Below, piece after piece: positions 14,801-22,888 of a stretch of DNA of 45,831 bases; position 1 is the stretch's first letter, and the number at the start of each line of letters is the position of its first letter. The position numbers and the translations under genes are program-made. This stretch comes from a virus: positions 1 through 45,831 of IMG/VR virus record IMGVR_UViG_3300005253_000383, one strand, 5' to 3'. The notes under the pieces are model-generated. The model was not told the DNA's origin, did no database searches, and saw only the letters and a list, made by a program, of their open reading frames with translations.

Positions 14801-15169
14801 TTGCCGCTTTACGCATACCAATGCTGGGATGGGCATACAACTCGCCGCTTTTATCAGTCCGACAAGATCGCTAAGACCGTTCGGTGCGAGCACTGCGAAG
14901 GCCGCGCCCGACGCGTTCTTGGCTGCATGGTTGCTCCGAATGGGAACTTTCCGATGACCTCTTCAGCGGCGGGCGTGTACCCAAGCCAGATCGAGGAGGC
15001 GACCCAGAGATCGCGGGAGCCCGGCAAGGTGTCGGTCGAATTTGACAGAGAGGGTGACGCGATCTTTACCGACCGTAAGCATCGTAAGGAGTATTGCGAA
15101 TCGGTGGGTTTGTTCGACAAAGACGGCGGTATCGGCGATCCGATGCCTTTAGGAAACCGAAACGAATAG
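14801..15169 (+). CDS. FmdB-like zinc-ribbon protein
   Basis: A 122-residue protein. I choose the TTG at 14801, giving (M)PLYAYQCWDGH, because FmdB-family proteins begin MPLYEYxC and AAGGGG lies eight bases upstream; an ATG at 14771 would add ten residues inside the previous gene. The N-terminal ribbon reads YQCWDGH at the first knuckle and VRCEHCEGRA at the second, so one of the four usual cysteines is His. The C-terminal part (GDPMPLG) is typical of phage FmdB-like proteins. Zinc binding is inferred. The role in virion assembly is unknown. Confidence 0.75.
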   Translation: MPLYAYQCWDGHTTRRFYQSDKIAKTVRCEHCEGRARRVLGCMVAPNGNFPMTSSAAGVYPSQIEEATQRSREPGKVSVEFDREGDAIFTDRKHRKEYCESVGLFDKDGGIGDPMPLGNRNE

Positions 15170-15182
15170 GGAGACGGATGAC

Positions 15183-16250
15183 ATGCCTACGGACACGATC
15201 AAAGAAACAGCGGCAGCAGAGGGCGCTGAAGAGAGCGCCCAGGAAAACAACGATGCGGCCGAAGAGAGCGGGGCGAAGACAGAGGCGAAGACAGAAACCT
15301 CAAAGGCGCCCAAAGTGTCCGAGGTTGACCTTCTTGTTGTTGGCGGCGAAAGCAAGCCGGCATCCGAGAAGCCCAAAGAAGAATCTACCGTCGATGCGGA
15401 CAAGCAGTCCGGGTCGACTGAAGATACCAGTGACGAGGAAACGTCCGCGGCGTCCGAAAAGGACAAGAAGTCCAAGGTGGACAGCAGGGCCGCGAGCGTT
15501 TCGGCTGGAATGTCAGAAAACGCATTTGGAGTTGCGGATCCCACATTGCTGGTCGATGCCGGCAAAGTGGGTATAAGTCCTCAGCTCGCGTTTCAACTGG
15601 CAAAGGCAGGCCCTGACGTCCTGCGGAATGCAATCGCTGAATGGTCTGAGAACGCGACCGCACGCGAAAGCGCCGAAAGTCAGGAAAAGAAGTCTGAGAT
15701 TCCGAAGATCGAGATTGATCGTGAGGAATATGGCGATTCGATTGCAGACGCGTTTGATGCCATGACCACGCAGTTGAATGCGTTGGTCGAGCAAAACAGC
15801 GCTCTCCAGTCGGAGGTTTCCGGTTTGAAGGTCGGGAGTTCCAGCGGTGTCGCCAGGGAAGTCGAAGCCGATTTCGATCGGCAGATTGAACACCTTGGCG
15901 ATGATTGGGGCGAATTATTCGGGAAAGGCTCGAGCGCGGCCCTGAAAGGAACGCCTGAGCACAAAAACCGGGAAACAGTATTCAACAAGATGGTACTGGA
16001 TGATGCCGTTCGTGAGCAATTGAATCTTTCTCCGCTTACACGGGAGGAATCTTTTAATAGCGCGCTGCACGGCATCCACTACAAACATGCAACGAAACTG
16101 ACCACTCAAGCTATCTCCAAAAGCGTGACTAAACGCTCTGGTCAATCGATTCAGAAGCCGGCGCATGGCGGAACCAAGGCCTCCCAAAAAGGCCGGGAAC
16201 TCGCGATTGAGACGGCGGGCAAGAAGCAGAAAGAATTCGGTGGCGACTAG
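15183..16250 (+). CDS. probable scaffolding protein
   Basis: A 355-residue, very acidic protein between portal-side genes and the major capsid gene, where the scaffold lies in podoviruses. Residues 1-115 are low complexity (Ala, Glu, Ser, Lys, Thr rich). A predicted coiled coil occurs at about 185-220 (DAMTTQLNALVEQNSALQSEVSGL). The C-terminus is basic (SVTKRSGQSIQKP, ELAIETAGKKQKEF), as scaffold C-termini that bind the capsid often are. No enzymatic motif. Assignment is from position and composition, not from a recognised family. Confidence 0.7.
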   Translation: MPTDTIKETAAAEGAEESAQENNDAAEESGAKTEAKTETSKAPKVSEVDLLVVGGESKPASEKPKEESTVDADKQSGSTEDTSDEETSAASEKDKKSKVDSRAASVSAGMSENAFGVADPTLLVDAGKVGISPQLAFQLAKAGPDVLRNAIAEWSENATARESAESQEKKSEIPKIEIDREEYGDSIADAFDAMTTQLNALVEQNSALQSEVSGLKVGSSSGVAREVEADFDRQIEHLGDDWGELFGKGSSAALKGTPEHKNRETVFNKMVLDDAVREQLNLSPLTREESFNSALHGIHYKHATKLTTQAISKSVTKRSGQSIQKPAHGGTKASQKGRELAIETAGKKQKEFGGD

Positions 16251-16296
16251 AACGAATGCCGCGTTGCTGGACATGAGTGGCGTGGAGGATTAGGAA

Positions 16297-17322
16297 GTGG
16301 CTAAAGTATCCGATATTCAGGATCTCGTGAATTCAACTCTAGACGATTTGGGTCCGCCGAGATTTGAGCAAATTGCGCAGCGGCTCACTGATTATGAAAT
16401 CATGAGTCGGCTACTCAAGAAAGATCGAATTCTGGTCAAGAGCGGTAAGGGTATCGAGCGTAGGATTATGCTCGATCACAGTGGCGCCGCCCGTCATACG
16501 GAAATGTACGGGACTGATGCGACGAACATCACCGACGTGTTGAAGCTGCTCAATGTACCATGGCGATTCGCCGAGACTCATTATCTCATTGAGCGTCGCG
16601 AAAACTTGATGAACATGCCACCGTCCGAATTGGTGGACCTTCTCGAGTTGCGTCGCGTTGACGCGATGATTTCTTTGACGGAAGAACTGGAAACGAAGGG
16701 CTGGAAAGCGCCGACAGACAGCTCTGACGCTCTTTCGCCTTGGGGTATTGCCTATTGGATCGTCAAGAATACGAGCGAGGGATTCAACGGCGGAAACCCG
16801 AGCGGCTTTTCAGATACGGGTGGCATTGACGCTTCGGCAGAGACACGCTGGAGGAATTGGACCGCGCAATATGCGGCCGTATCCACGAGTGATTTGATTC
16901 GTCGGATGCGAAGGGCGGGCTTGAGGACTGATTTCAAGTCTCCCGTTGACATTACGGATCTTCGAACCGGCAAAGGCGAGCGATTCCGTATCTACATGAA
17001 CGCGGAGACGCTTCTTATTTTTGAAGAGGTCGCCGTTGCTCAGAACAACCAGCTCGGATCCGATGTGGCGAGCATGGACGGTCGGACGGTATTCAAGAAA
17101 AATCCGATCATTTACATTGGCGAACTTGACGCCGATGCGACCGATCCGGTGTACATGATCGACACCAACACGCTTTACATCGTTGCCCTTAAGGGCGACG
17201 TGCTGAACGATAGCGGGTCGAAGCCGCTTGCGAATTCGCACAATACCTTGGCCAGCTTCATCGACCTGACTTACAACTTTGTGTGCATCGATCGGCGCAG
17301 AAACGTCGTGATCAGCAAATAG
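16297..17322 (+). CDS. major capsid protein
   Basis: A 341-residue protein starting at GTG 16297 after GGAGGATTAGGAA. It follows the scaffold and precedes a small head protein. Its composition (mixed alpha/beta, few Cys, FRIYMNAETLLIFEEVAV, then KNPIIYIGELD and VYMIDTNTLYIVAL) fits an HK97-fold capsid protein, with an N-terminal arm (DIQDLVNSTLDDLGPPRFEQIAQ). No protease gene or cleavable delta domain is obvious. The fold is inferred; the gene order strongly supports the role. Confidence 0.82.
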   Translation: MAKVSDIQDLVNSTLDDLGPPRFEQIAQRLTDYEIMSRLLKKDRILVKSGKGIERRIMLDHSGAARHTEMYGTDATNITDVLKLLNVPWRFAETHYLIERRENLMNMPPSELVDLLELRRVDAMISLTEELETKGWKAPTDSSDALSPWGIAYWIVKNTSEGFNGGNPSGFSDTGGIDASAETRWRNWTAQYAAVSTSDLIRRMRRAGLRTDFKSPVDITDLRTGKGERFRIYMNAETLLIFEEVAVAQNNQLGSDVASMDGRTVFKKNPIIYIGELDADATDPVYMIDTNTLYIVALKGDVLNDSGSKPLANSHNTLASFIDLTYNFVCIDRRRNVVISK

Positions 17323-17373
17323 TCATCCTGGTTGCTTGGATGATGATGCTGGCGCAACTGAAAGGAAAAAAGA

Positions 17374-17841
17374 ATGTCTGAAGCGAACGTTCAGATTAAT
17401 AACGATTCACGTCCGAATCCCAAGCACTATTGGTATGCGGGCACGGATCAATTGGAAGTCGGTTACGCGATGTGTATCGATGTTGCTGCTACCAAGGGTA
17501 TTCTCAAGACTAGCCTTGGTCGCCAGGTCACCAAGCCTGCGACGGCGAATCTGATGCACTTTGCGGGTGTGGTCATGAGCGCATGTAAGGGCCCGTGCCA
17601 GGTCAAACTTGCAATTCCTGACCGGAACTACATGGGCGAAGTGTTTACCAAGGCGAACATGGTCAAGGACGTAACGGTTCTCGGTCCCGTGGACGCATTG
17701 TATTCGTTGGCGATTAAGCTTGACGATCACAATGCGACTCCTGCGACGACCACCGGCCACAATTTGCCGAGCGTGGCACTTGCGCTGGAGACTGTGGACA
17801 CGAGTTCGACGGCAGCGAACAAGCTAGTTCGTTTTCTGTAG
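17374..17841 (+). CDS. small head protein (decoration/cement-like)
   Basis: A 155-residue protein directly downstream of the major capsid gene, with a good site GAAAGGAAAAAAGA. The N-terminus is polar (SEANVQINNDSRPNPKHYWYAG) and the rest is rich in Val, Ala and Thr with beta character (LEVGYAMCIDVAAT, GVVMSACKGPCQVKLAIPD). Small beta-rich proteins in this place usually decorate the capsid. Followed by a hairpin that may reduce downstream transcription, consistent with high expression of the capsid pair. Confidence 0.65.
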   Translation: MSEANVQINNDSRPNPKHYWYAGTDQLEVGYAMCIDVAATKGILKTSLGRQVTKPATANLMHFAGVVMSACKGPCQVKLAIPDRNYMGEVFTKANMVKDVTVLGPVDALYSLAIKLDDHNATPATTTGHNLPSVALALETVDTSSTAANKLVRFL

Positions 17842-17862
17842 TCCGATACTGTGGATTTACCG

Positions 17863-17886
17863 CCTGGGGGCGCTTTTGCCCCCAGG
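17863..17886 (+). terminator. strong hairpin after the capsid genes
   Basis: CCTGGGGGC (17863-17871) pairs perfectly with GCCCCCAGG (17878-17886) around a six-base loop GCTTTT. The downstream sequence TTCGATTTGAT is only weakly T-rich, so it may be a partial terminator or an RNA-stabilising hairpin that keeps capsid messages abundant relative to tail genes. Confidence 0.55.
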
Positions 17887-17918
17887 TTCGATTTGATAAA
17901 AGACAGGAGACTTTTGAG

Positions 17919-18335
17919 ATGACTGGGTATGGAAGAGAAATTTTGGGGCAGGTCGTTGGTGGCGATGGCAATATCACACTTCTTATGCAAGATGCCGTGA
18001 CTGTCGCCGAGCAGCGCATCCATCGTCTCGGTGTGCGCCCGATTCGATCGGACGAAATCGAGGCTGCACTTGTGGAGGCCGGGATTGAGATCCCCAAAGA
18101 GGTCTCGGAAGTCGAAGAGGTCACTGAGGACGACGATGCGCTCAAAATGCCCGTAGCGGTCGATTGGGCTGAGATTGAACACGGTACTCTCGTCGAGTTC
18201 AAGGATCGAGAGGGCGAGATCCGTTTAGGTCTGTTCGCGAACGTCAGTGAAGACGGCAATATCGTTGTGACAGTAGATGTCGGCGGCGAATCGGTGAACG
18301 CGTCTGTAGTGCCCGAGAACGTAAGACTTGTATAG
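17919..18335 (+). CDS. hypothetical virion-operon protein
   Basis: A 138-residue acidic protein with a clear site (ACAGGAGACTTTTGAG). Residues 1-55 have an ITLLMQDAVTVAEQRIHRLGVRP segment, a Glu-rich middle (EVSEVEEVTEDDD) and a C-terminal small beta domain (GTLVEFKDREGEIRLGLF, IVVTVDVGGESVNASVV). A head-completion role is possible from location. No family recognised. Confidence 0.65.
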   Translation: MTGYGREILGQVVGGDGNITLLMQDAVTVAEQRIHRLGVRPIRSDEIEAALVEAGIEIPKEVSEVEEVTEDDDALKMPVAVDWAEIEHGTLVEFKDREGEIRLGLFANVSEDGNIVVTVDVGGESVNASVVPENVRLV

Positions 18336-18351
18336 ATAAAGGGGGTGTGGT

Positions 18352-19929
18352 TTGACCACATCATTCGCGAAACCATACGACGACGCGATTTTTGAGATAG
18401 ACGCCGCGATCAGTGCTGCCGCAACGACTGTGACGGTGAAGGTGAACACGAAGATTCCCGCCGGCGCGACAACCATATTCGCGGCGCTGGTCACCCGTGC
18501 GACTTTTGGCGATAAAGGCATCGGCACCGTCGAGATCAAAGAGCTTGTGACGATCACGAATGTATCCGGTACCGGCGAGGTCGATTTTACCATTACGCGT
18601 GGCCCTAGTCCGCTCCCGTTCAGCAAGAACGACATCATTCGGGTCGACTTCAACTCACAATGGTTGACCGAGATTCACAACGTTCTCGATGGTACGGATC
18701 TACTTTCCATCGGCGCGCTCACAGTTACAGGCGATTTTCTCGTAATAGGAGCAGCTGCGGCCCTCTCAAGCTTTAACGTTGGCTTCTCGAATTTCTTAAC
18801 TGTTGCAAATCTTGACAGTAGTAATAGCGCCAGCGATGCGGTGATACGCCTGACCACAACGTTTTCCACAGGCGGCAATCCCGTTGTTTCGTGGGGGATA
18901 TCCGGAGCGCAGTCATTTCAAATGGGCATCGACAACTCAGATTCTGACAAGTTCGTTGGGTCTGTGGGGGTTACACTTGGCACTGCCAACTGGCTTGAAG
19001 TTACTGCCGGAGGTGCTGTCACGCTTCCGAATGCGTTAGCTACCGGTGCGCTGACTGTGACGGGGTTAATGCAATCTACGACAGCAGGCATCGGTATCGC
19101 GCATACTGACGGAACTCTCCACGTACACACCGCCTCTTGCGGGGCACAGTCCGCGCCAGCCGCTGCGGATGACCTTGTAGTCGAGAACAACGCAAGCGGG
19201 GGCATGACAATATTAACCCCTGATGCAGCGTCCAGTGAAATCGTTTTTGGCAGCCCATCAAGGCAGACAGGGGCGTTCATTGACTGGAGATTTGGCAATC
19301 TCGCATGGCAGATAGGCGCTGCGACTGCAGGCGCGAAAGTTGAAATTTTCAGCGGCAATGGTGTCCTCGCCATGACGTTGAACTCTACGCAGGATGTCGA
19401 GATCCCATCGGGCAACCTCACTGTCGCCGGTATTCTCACAGCAGGCTCCGGCCCAGTAGTCCTCACCACCGCTGCGGGTTTATTACGGCATCAAGCCATC
19501 GACCAAGCGATTGCGGGTGCAAACATAACGAATACGGGCGGCGTGCTCAGCGTTCACGCGCAAAGCCACACGGTAGCAAGTCATTCGGATACAACGGCAA
19601 CCGGAGCGAATTTGAACACGCTCACAAACAATAGCATGGCCGACACGTTGCACCGCCACAGCGAACTTGCCGCGAGCGATGGTAGTCCTGATCCTGTGAT
19701 AAGTGTGAGTGCCGACGGAGAGACGGTCACTGTAGGTCAGGCAGCGGCGATTCGTGGACATTTATTTCTTAATGATGGTGCTGGAGGCAATACAGCATCC
19801 TATATAACATTCACGAGTCGGAACGGAACGGAACGAACTCTTTGGATTGAGGACGATGGCACGTTAAAAATCCACACTAAGGCCCCAGTGCTTAACGCCG
19901 ATGGTGATGTGGTAGGCGCTCAAACTTAG
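18352..19929 (+). CDS. tail or head fibre protein
   Basis: A 525-residue protein starting at TTG 18352, preceded by AAAGGGGGTGTGG. The N-terminal 110 residues form a probable virion-attachment domain. The middle contains the segment ADDLVVENNASGGMTILTP, then SEIVFGSPS, then IFSGNGVLAMTLNSTQDV, a beta-helical pattern widespread in phage fibre proteins. Three TVTG/LTVAG repeats (GALTVTG, NLTVAG) precede and follow it. A His-rich patch (SHTVASHSD, TLHRHSE) lies near 415-445, and the C-terminus is Gly-rich beta sequence. It would bind the host surface as a trimer. Which surface molecule is unknown. Confidence 0.8.
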   Translation: MTTSFAKPYDDAIFEIDAAISAAATTVTVKVNTKIPAGATTIFAALVTRATFGDKGIGTVEIKELVTITNVSGTGEVDFTITRGPSPLPFSKNDIIRVDFNSQWLTEIHNVLDGTDLLSIGALTVTGDFLVIGAAAALSSFNVGFSNFLTVANLDSSNSASDAVIRLTTTFSTGGNPVVSWGISGAQSFQMGIDNSDSDKFVGSVGVTLGTANWLEVTAGGAVTLPNALATGALTVTGLMQSTTAGIGIAHTDGTLHVHTASCGAQSAPAAADDLVVENNASGGMTILTPDAASSEIVFGSPSRQTGAFIDWRFGNLAWQIGAATAGAKVEIFSGNGVLAMTLNSTQDVEIPSGNLTVAGILTAGSGPVVLTTAAGLLRHQAIDQAIAGANITNTGGVLSVHAQSHTVASHSDTTATGANLNTLTNNSMADTLHRHSELAASDGSPDPVISVSADGETVTVGQAAAIRGHLFLNDGAGGNTASYITFTSRNGTERTLWIEDDGTLKIHTKAPVLNADGDVVGAQT

Positions 19930-19942
19930 AGGAGAACAAACG

Positions 19943-20587
19943 ATGGCTAGAGATCCAGACATGCGGACAGGTCGAATAACATCCGCAGAAGTCATCGCCA
20001 AAGCAGATCCGGCGGGCCGTTGGGGTCCGGATGGCGAGTATAGCCTAGGCGATGCTTACGAGGGAGCTGCGGGCGATATCAGCCTAAACGATGTCCTCAA
20101 TGGCAGATCCCTCAATGATATTTTAGGGCGTGTAGAAAATGACGCCGTGGATTTGGAACATGCGGCCGAGATTGTATTCGTAGCACTTGATCTAAATATT
20201 CTCGGACTGAAAGTGTTTCGGCTTTGTTTGGCCGATATTGCCGAGACGTTTCTCGATGAATTTGAAGCAAGCAAATGGAACAATCCAGAACCGCGCGCGA
20301 TGGTGGATGCCATTCGTGAACTGGCATTCGGAAAAACAACACCTGTCGATGTGCAAGCCAAGGCTGAGGCGGCGTATGCAGGTGAAAACTCACGGGCAGA
20401 CGTATATTTTTTCGGTTACATGGCTACCGAACCGCCCGGTTCAAAAAGAATGATAGAGGGTCAATGTTTAATTTTTGCAAAACTACAGAAAGCGAAGACT
20501 CTTGCGCAGGTTCAAGTAATCATAAATCGCATGAAGGAATATGACGCAGGGACAATCGACTTGACTGCTGTATCAGCGCAGGTTTGA
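19943..20587 (+). CDS. hypothetical virion-operon protein
   Basis: A 214-residue protein with site TTAGAGGAGAACAAACG. The first 55 residues contain a repeated DxSLxD pattern (GEYSLGDAYEG, GDISLNDVLNG, RSLNDIL). The rest is helical with a hydrophobic stretch (AAEIVFVALDLNILGLKVFRL). No recognised family. It follows the fibre gene and could be a fibre assembly or minor virion protein; this is position-based only. Confidence 0.6.
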   Translation: MARDPDMRTGRITSAEVIAKADPAGRWGPDGEYSLGDAYEGAAGDISLNDVLNGRSLNDILGRVENDAVDLEHAAEIVFVALDLNILGLKVFRLCLADIAETFLDEFEASKWNNPEPRAMVDAIRELAFGKTTPVDVQAKAEAAYAGENSRADVYFFGYMATEPPGSKRMIEGQCLIFAKLQKAKTLAQVQVIINRMKEYDAGTIDLTAVSAQV

Positions 20588-20608
20588 TAAACCATAAGGA
20601 GAGGGAAC

Positions 20609-20962
20609 ATGGAAATTGCAAGGCAGGACCTGGATAGAATTCTGAAGGTTTACACTGGTAGCGATGCAAGCATAGGCGAGGGTCCGCTGAGTGCGCGAAT
20701 GGCGCTGTCTCATGCCGCAAACCTTCTGGTTCAAGGCATGACACCGCAAGATTCACTCAACGCCGCTAATCTCATCGACAAACTGATGGTTAACGGTCAA
20801 GCCGTGTGCCTGGAAGCAGAGGAGATTGTTTCCTTGAAGAAAAATGCGGCCCAATGTTTTGCGCCGTTTGTTTTCCGGCAAATTCACAACATACTTGAGC
20901 CGCCCGCGAAACCGGATCTCAAGGAGATTCCGAAGACGAACAAGGTTGCTGCGGAATCGTGA
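20609..20962 (+). CDS. hypothetical helical protein
   Basis: A 117-residue, mostly helical protein (ARMALSHAANLLVQGM, DSLNAANLIDKLMVNG, AEEIVSLKKNAAQC) with a strong site AAGGAGAGGGAAC. The C-terminal 20 residues are Pro- and Lys-rich. Two cysteines. No family recognised. It lies between the fibre-side genes and the connector-like gene. A short frame of about 20 codons in the following 87-base gap is too weak to call. Confidence 0.6.
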   Translation: MEIARQDLDRILKVYTGSDASIGEGPLSARMALSHAANLLVQGMTPQDSLNAANLIDKLMVNGQAVCLEAEEIVSLKKNAAQCFAPFVFRQIHNILEPPAKPDLKEIPKTNKVAAES

Positions 20963-21049
20963 TTGAGCGCCGCAACAGAGTGCGGCTTGTGGATTCAGCG
21001 AGGCGGAGTTCACGCACGTAGCGATATCAGCGTAGGAATGTAGTAGATC

Positions 21050-22597
21050 ATGCCAATGTTCGGTGGCGCAACATTCGGTAGTTTGGCTTTTGGCGAGGCC
21101 ACAGGAGAGAGTTGTGCCGATCCAGGATTGCTGCTCGATTACGACGAAATCTTTATCGAAGTCGCAGAGTTCCTTGGCTTCGGCGCTGCGCCGACCGACG
21201 CGACTAAGATAGCTCAAGTTGACCGCGTTATTCAGTCCGGTTTGCGAAAGTTCTATCAGCCGGCACCCATTGAAAAGGATGCGAAACCCCATAGGTGGAG
21301 TTTCTTGCATCCGACCCGGGAACTATCCTTATCGGCCCAATTCAGCGCATACGGATTGCCCTGCGACTTTGGTGGCGGTCTTGATCGCGTTGTTTTGTTA
21401 ACGGGTGCCAGTCCTGTTCCGATAACCGTCGTTAATCTGGACCAATTGCTTACGATGGACGCCCAGGGCGTAGCGGCCGGCACGCCAAAATACGCCGCGA
21501 TTCGTGCTACGAAGTCAGACGCCACGACTGCGCAGGCCTACGAGATCCTGTTTCATCCGATTCCAGACGTTGATATTGTCGTTCAATTTCAGCATGACGT
21601 TGTCCTTGAGGAGATTAGTACCGCGAATCCTTACCCCGCCGGAGTGGGCCAGCACAGCGAGACTATTCTTGCGGCATGCTTGTCCGTGGCCGAGTTGCGG
21701 AAAGATCATGAGCGCGGAATTCATAGCCAGGAGTTCCTTGAGCTACTTTCCCGGAGCATTCAGTTTGATCTAGCCAGCTCGATTACAAGCGAGCGCAGTG
21801 CGTACACGATTGATGCGACGACGCCTACAACGCTCAGTGTTGATTATACTTACTTGATCAGTGAAGTTGGGCATGCATTAGAGTTTGGGCATAATCCTGT
21901 GGCGTATAGCCATGACGAGACCGAACGGATCCGATTTGTCCTAGACAGGGGGTTGCGGCAATTTTATTATCCGCCTAGACTTCAGCGGCAGGTGGTTCCT
22001 TGGTCCTGGAGTTTTTTGCGTCCGATCAAGACCTTGGTGACCGTTGTTGATCAGGGTGACTACGACTTGCCCGCCGATGTCGGGGCGATCATTGGAACCA
22101 TGACCTATGGCGCACGTACCTCGTTTCCACCTTTGAAACTTGTCGGCGAAGGCATGATTCGAACACGCCGGCAATCGTCTTCCGTTCAACAAAAAGGAAG
22201 GCCCCGTGTGATGGCAATTCGCCCGAAGGGCGGGGATGGAAGCGCTGAGCAGATTTGGGAGGTTCTGCTTGAGCCTGTGCCCAATGCGATATTCACCTTG
22301 AGTTATCGGGCTCATATTCGACCCAGTCGAATTACATCGGCCAAGCCTTTTCCGCTGAGCGGTATCGAGGATGCGGAGACTTTGCTGTCGAGTTGTCTGG
22401 CCGTGATTGAGGACAACAATACGGGTCCGAAATACGCACGGTTTCTGAGTTTACTTGAGGGTTCCATAGAGCGCGACAAATCGCGATCTACGCCCGAGTA
22501 CTTTGGGAAGTTGAGTGACGATTCGGACAATGATTCACTGTTTAGCGATCCGCGTTTGAATTCGATAGTTTCATTGAACGGTGTTCCGATTATTTAA
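21050..22597 (+). CDS. internally duplicated connector / tail-tube-A-like protein
   Basis: A 515-residue protein made of two homologous halves offset by about 238 residues. Half one (about 29-225) has GLRKFYQP, WSFLHPT and later YPAGVGQHSETILAACLSVAE; half two (about 265-465) has GLRQFYYP, WSFLRPI and FPLSGIEDAETLLSSCLAVIE. The gene order (connector-like, then a large beta protein at 22888) resembles the tail-tube A and B genes of podoviruses, where protein A forms a 12-fold ring. A fused double unit could fill that ring as six copies. The family match is inferred from gene order and architecture rather than from a recognised signature. Confidence 0.65.
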   Translation: MPMFGGATFGSLAFGEATGESCADPGLLLDYDEIFIEVAEFLGFGAAPTDATKIAQVDRVIQSGLRKFYQPAPIEKDAKPHRWSFLHPTRELSLSAQFSAYGLPCDFGGGLDRVVLLTGASPVPITVVNLDQLLTMDAQGVAAGTPKYAAIRATKSDATTAQAYEILFHPIPDVDIVVQFQHDVVLEEISTANPYPAGVGQHSETILAACLSVAELRKDHERGIHSQEFLELLSRSIQFDLASSITSERSAYTIDATTPTTLSVDYTYLISEVGHALEFGHNPVAYSHDETERIRFVLDRGLRQFYYPPRLQRQVVPWSWSFLRPIKTLVTVVDQGDYDLPADVGAIIGTMTYGARTSFPPLKLVGEGMIRTRRQSSSVQQKGRPRVMAIRPKGGDGSAEQIWEVLLEPVPNAIFTLSYRAHIRPSRITSAKPFPLSGIEDAETLLSSCLAVIEDNNTGPKYARFLSLLEGSIERDKSRSTPEYFGKLSDDSDNDSLFSDPRLNSIVSLNGVPII

Positions 22598-22612
22598 TGA
22601 GGACAATTTGAA

Positions 22613-22888
22613 ATGGCAGATGATTCCGCGATTGAAATAACGAAGGTAGAACCCGAGGGTAGCGAAACGACCTTCGCGATTCCAAAAGACACGTACCGAG
22701 TGTTGATTCAGGCCGTAGGTGGCGATGCGACCGTAGCGATCGCCAGTTCTAGCACAACCTTTAAGCTGGTCTCTGGGGCATTACCGCTCGATCTGAGATC
22801 CCATACAATCGGCGGCCGTACCCTTTTTCTGAATGCCGCTGTCACCATTGACATCGAGATCATGGTATTCAGGGGGCGACTAGAGTAG
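22613..22888 (+). CDS. small beta-rich virion-operon protein
   Basis: A 91-residue protein with site GAGGACAATTTGAA. Sequence is beta-rich and Thr/Val/Ala-heavy (TTFAIPKDTYRVLIQAVGGDATVAI, TLFLNAAVTIDIEIMVFRG), like a small jelly-roll or Ig-like domain. The stop overlaps the next start (TAGTG), so it is coupled to the large tail protein. It may be a small tail-tube or fibre-adaptor protein. No family recognised. Confidence 0.6.
   Translation: MADDSAIEITKVEPEGSETTFAIPKDTYRVLIQAVGGDATVAIASSSTTFKLVSGALPLDLRSHTIGGRTLFLNAAVTIDIEIMVFRGRLE

Noticed and set aside
15094-15576. Arg-rich protein in another frame of the scaffold gene
   Set aside because: Its composition is the shadow of the Glu/Lys/Ala-rich scaffold frame.
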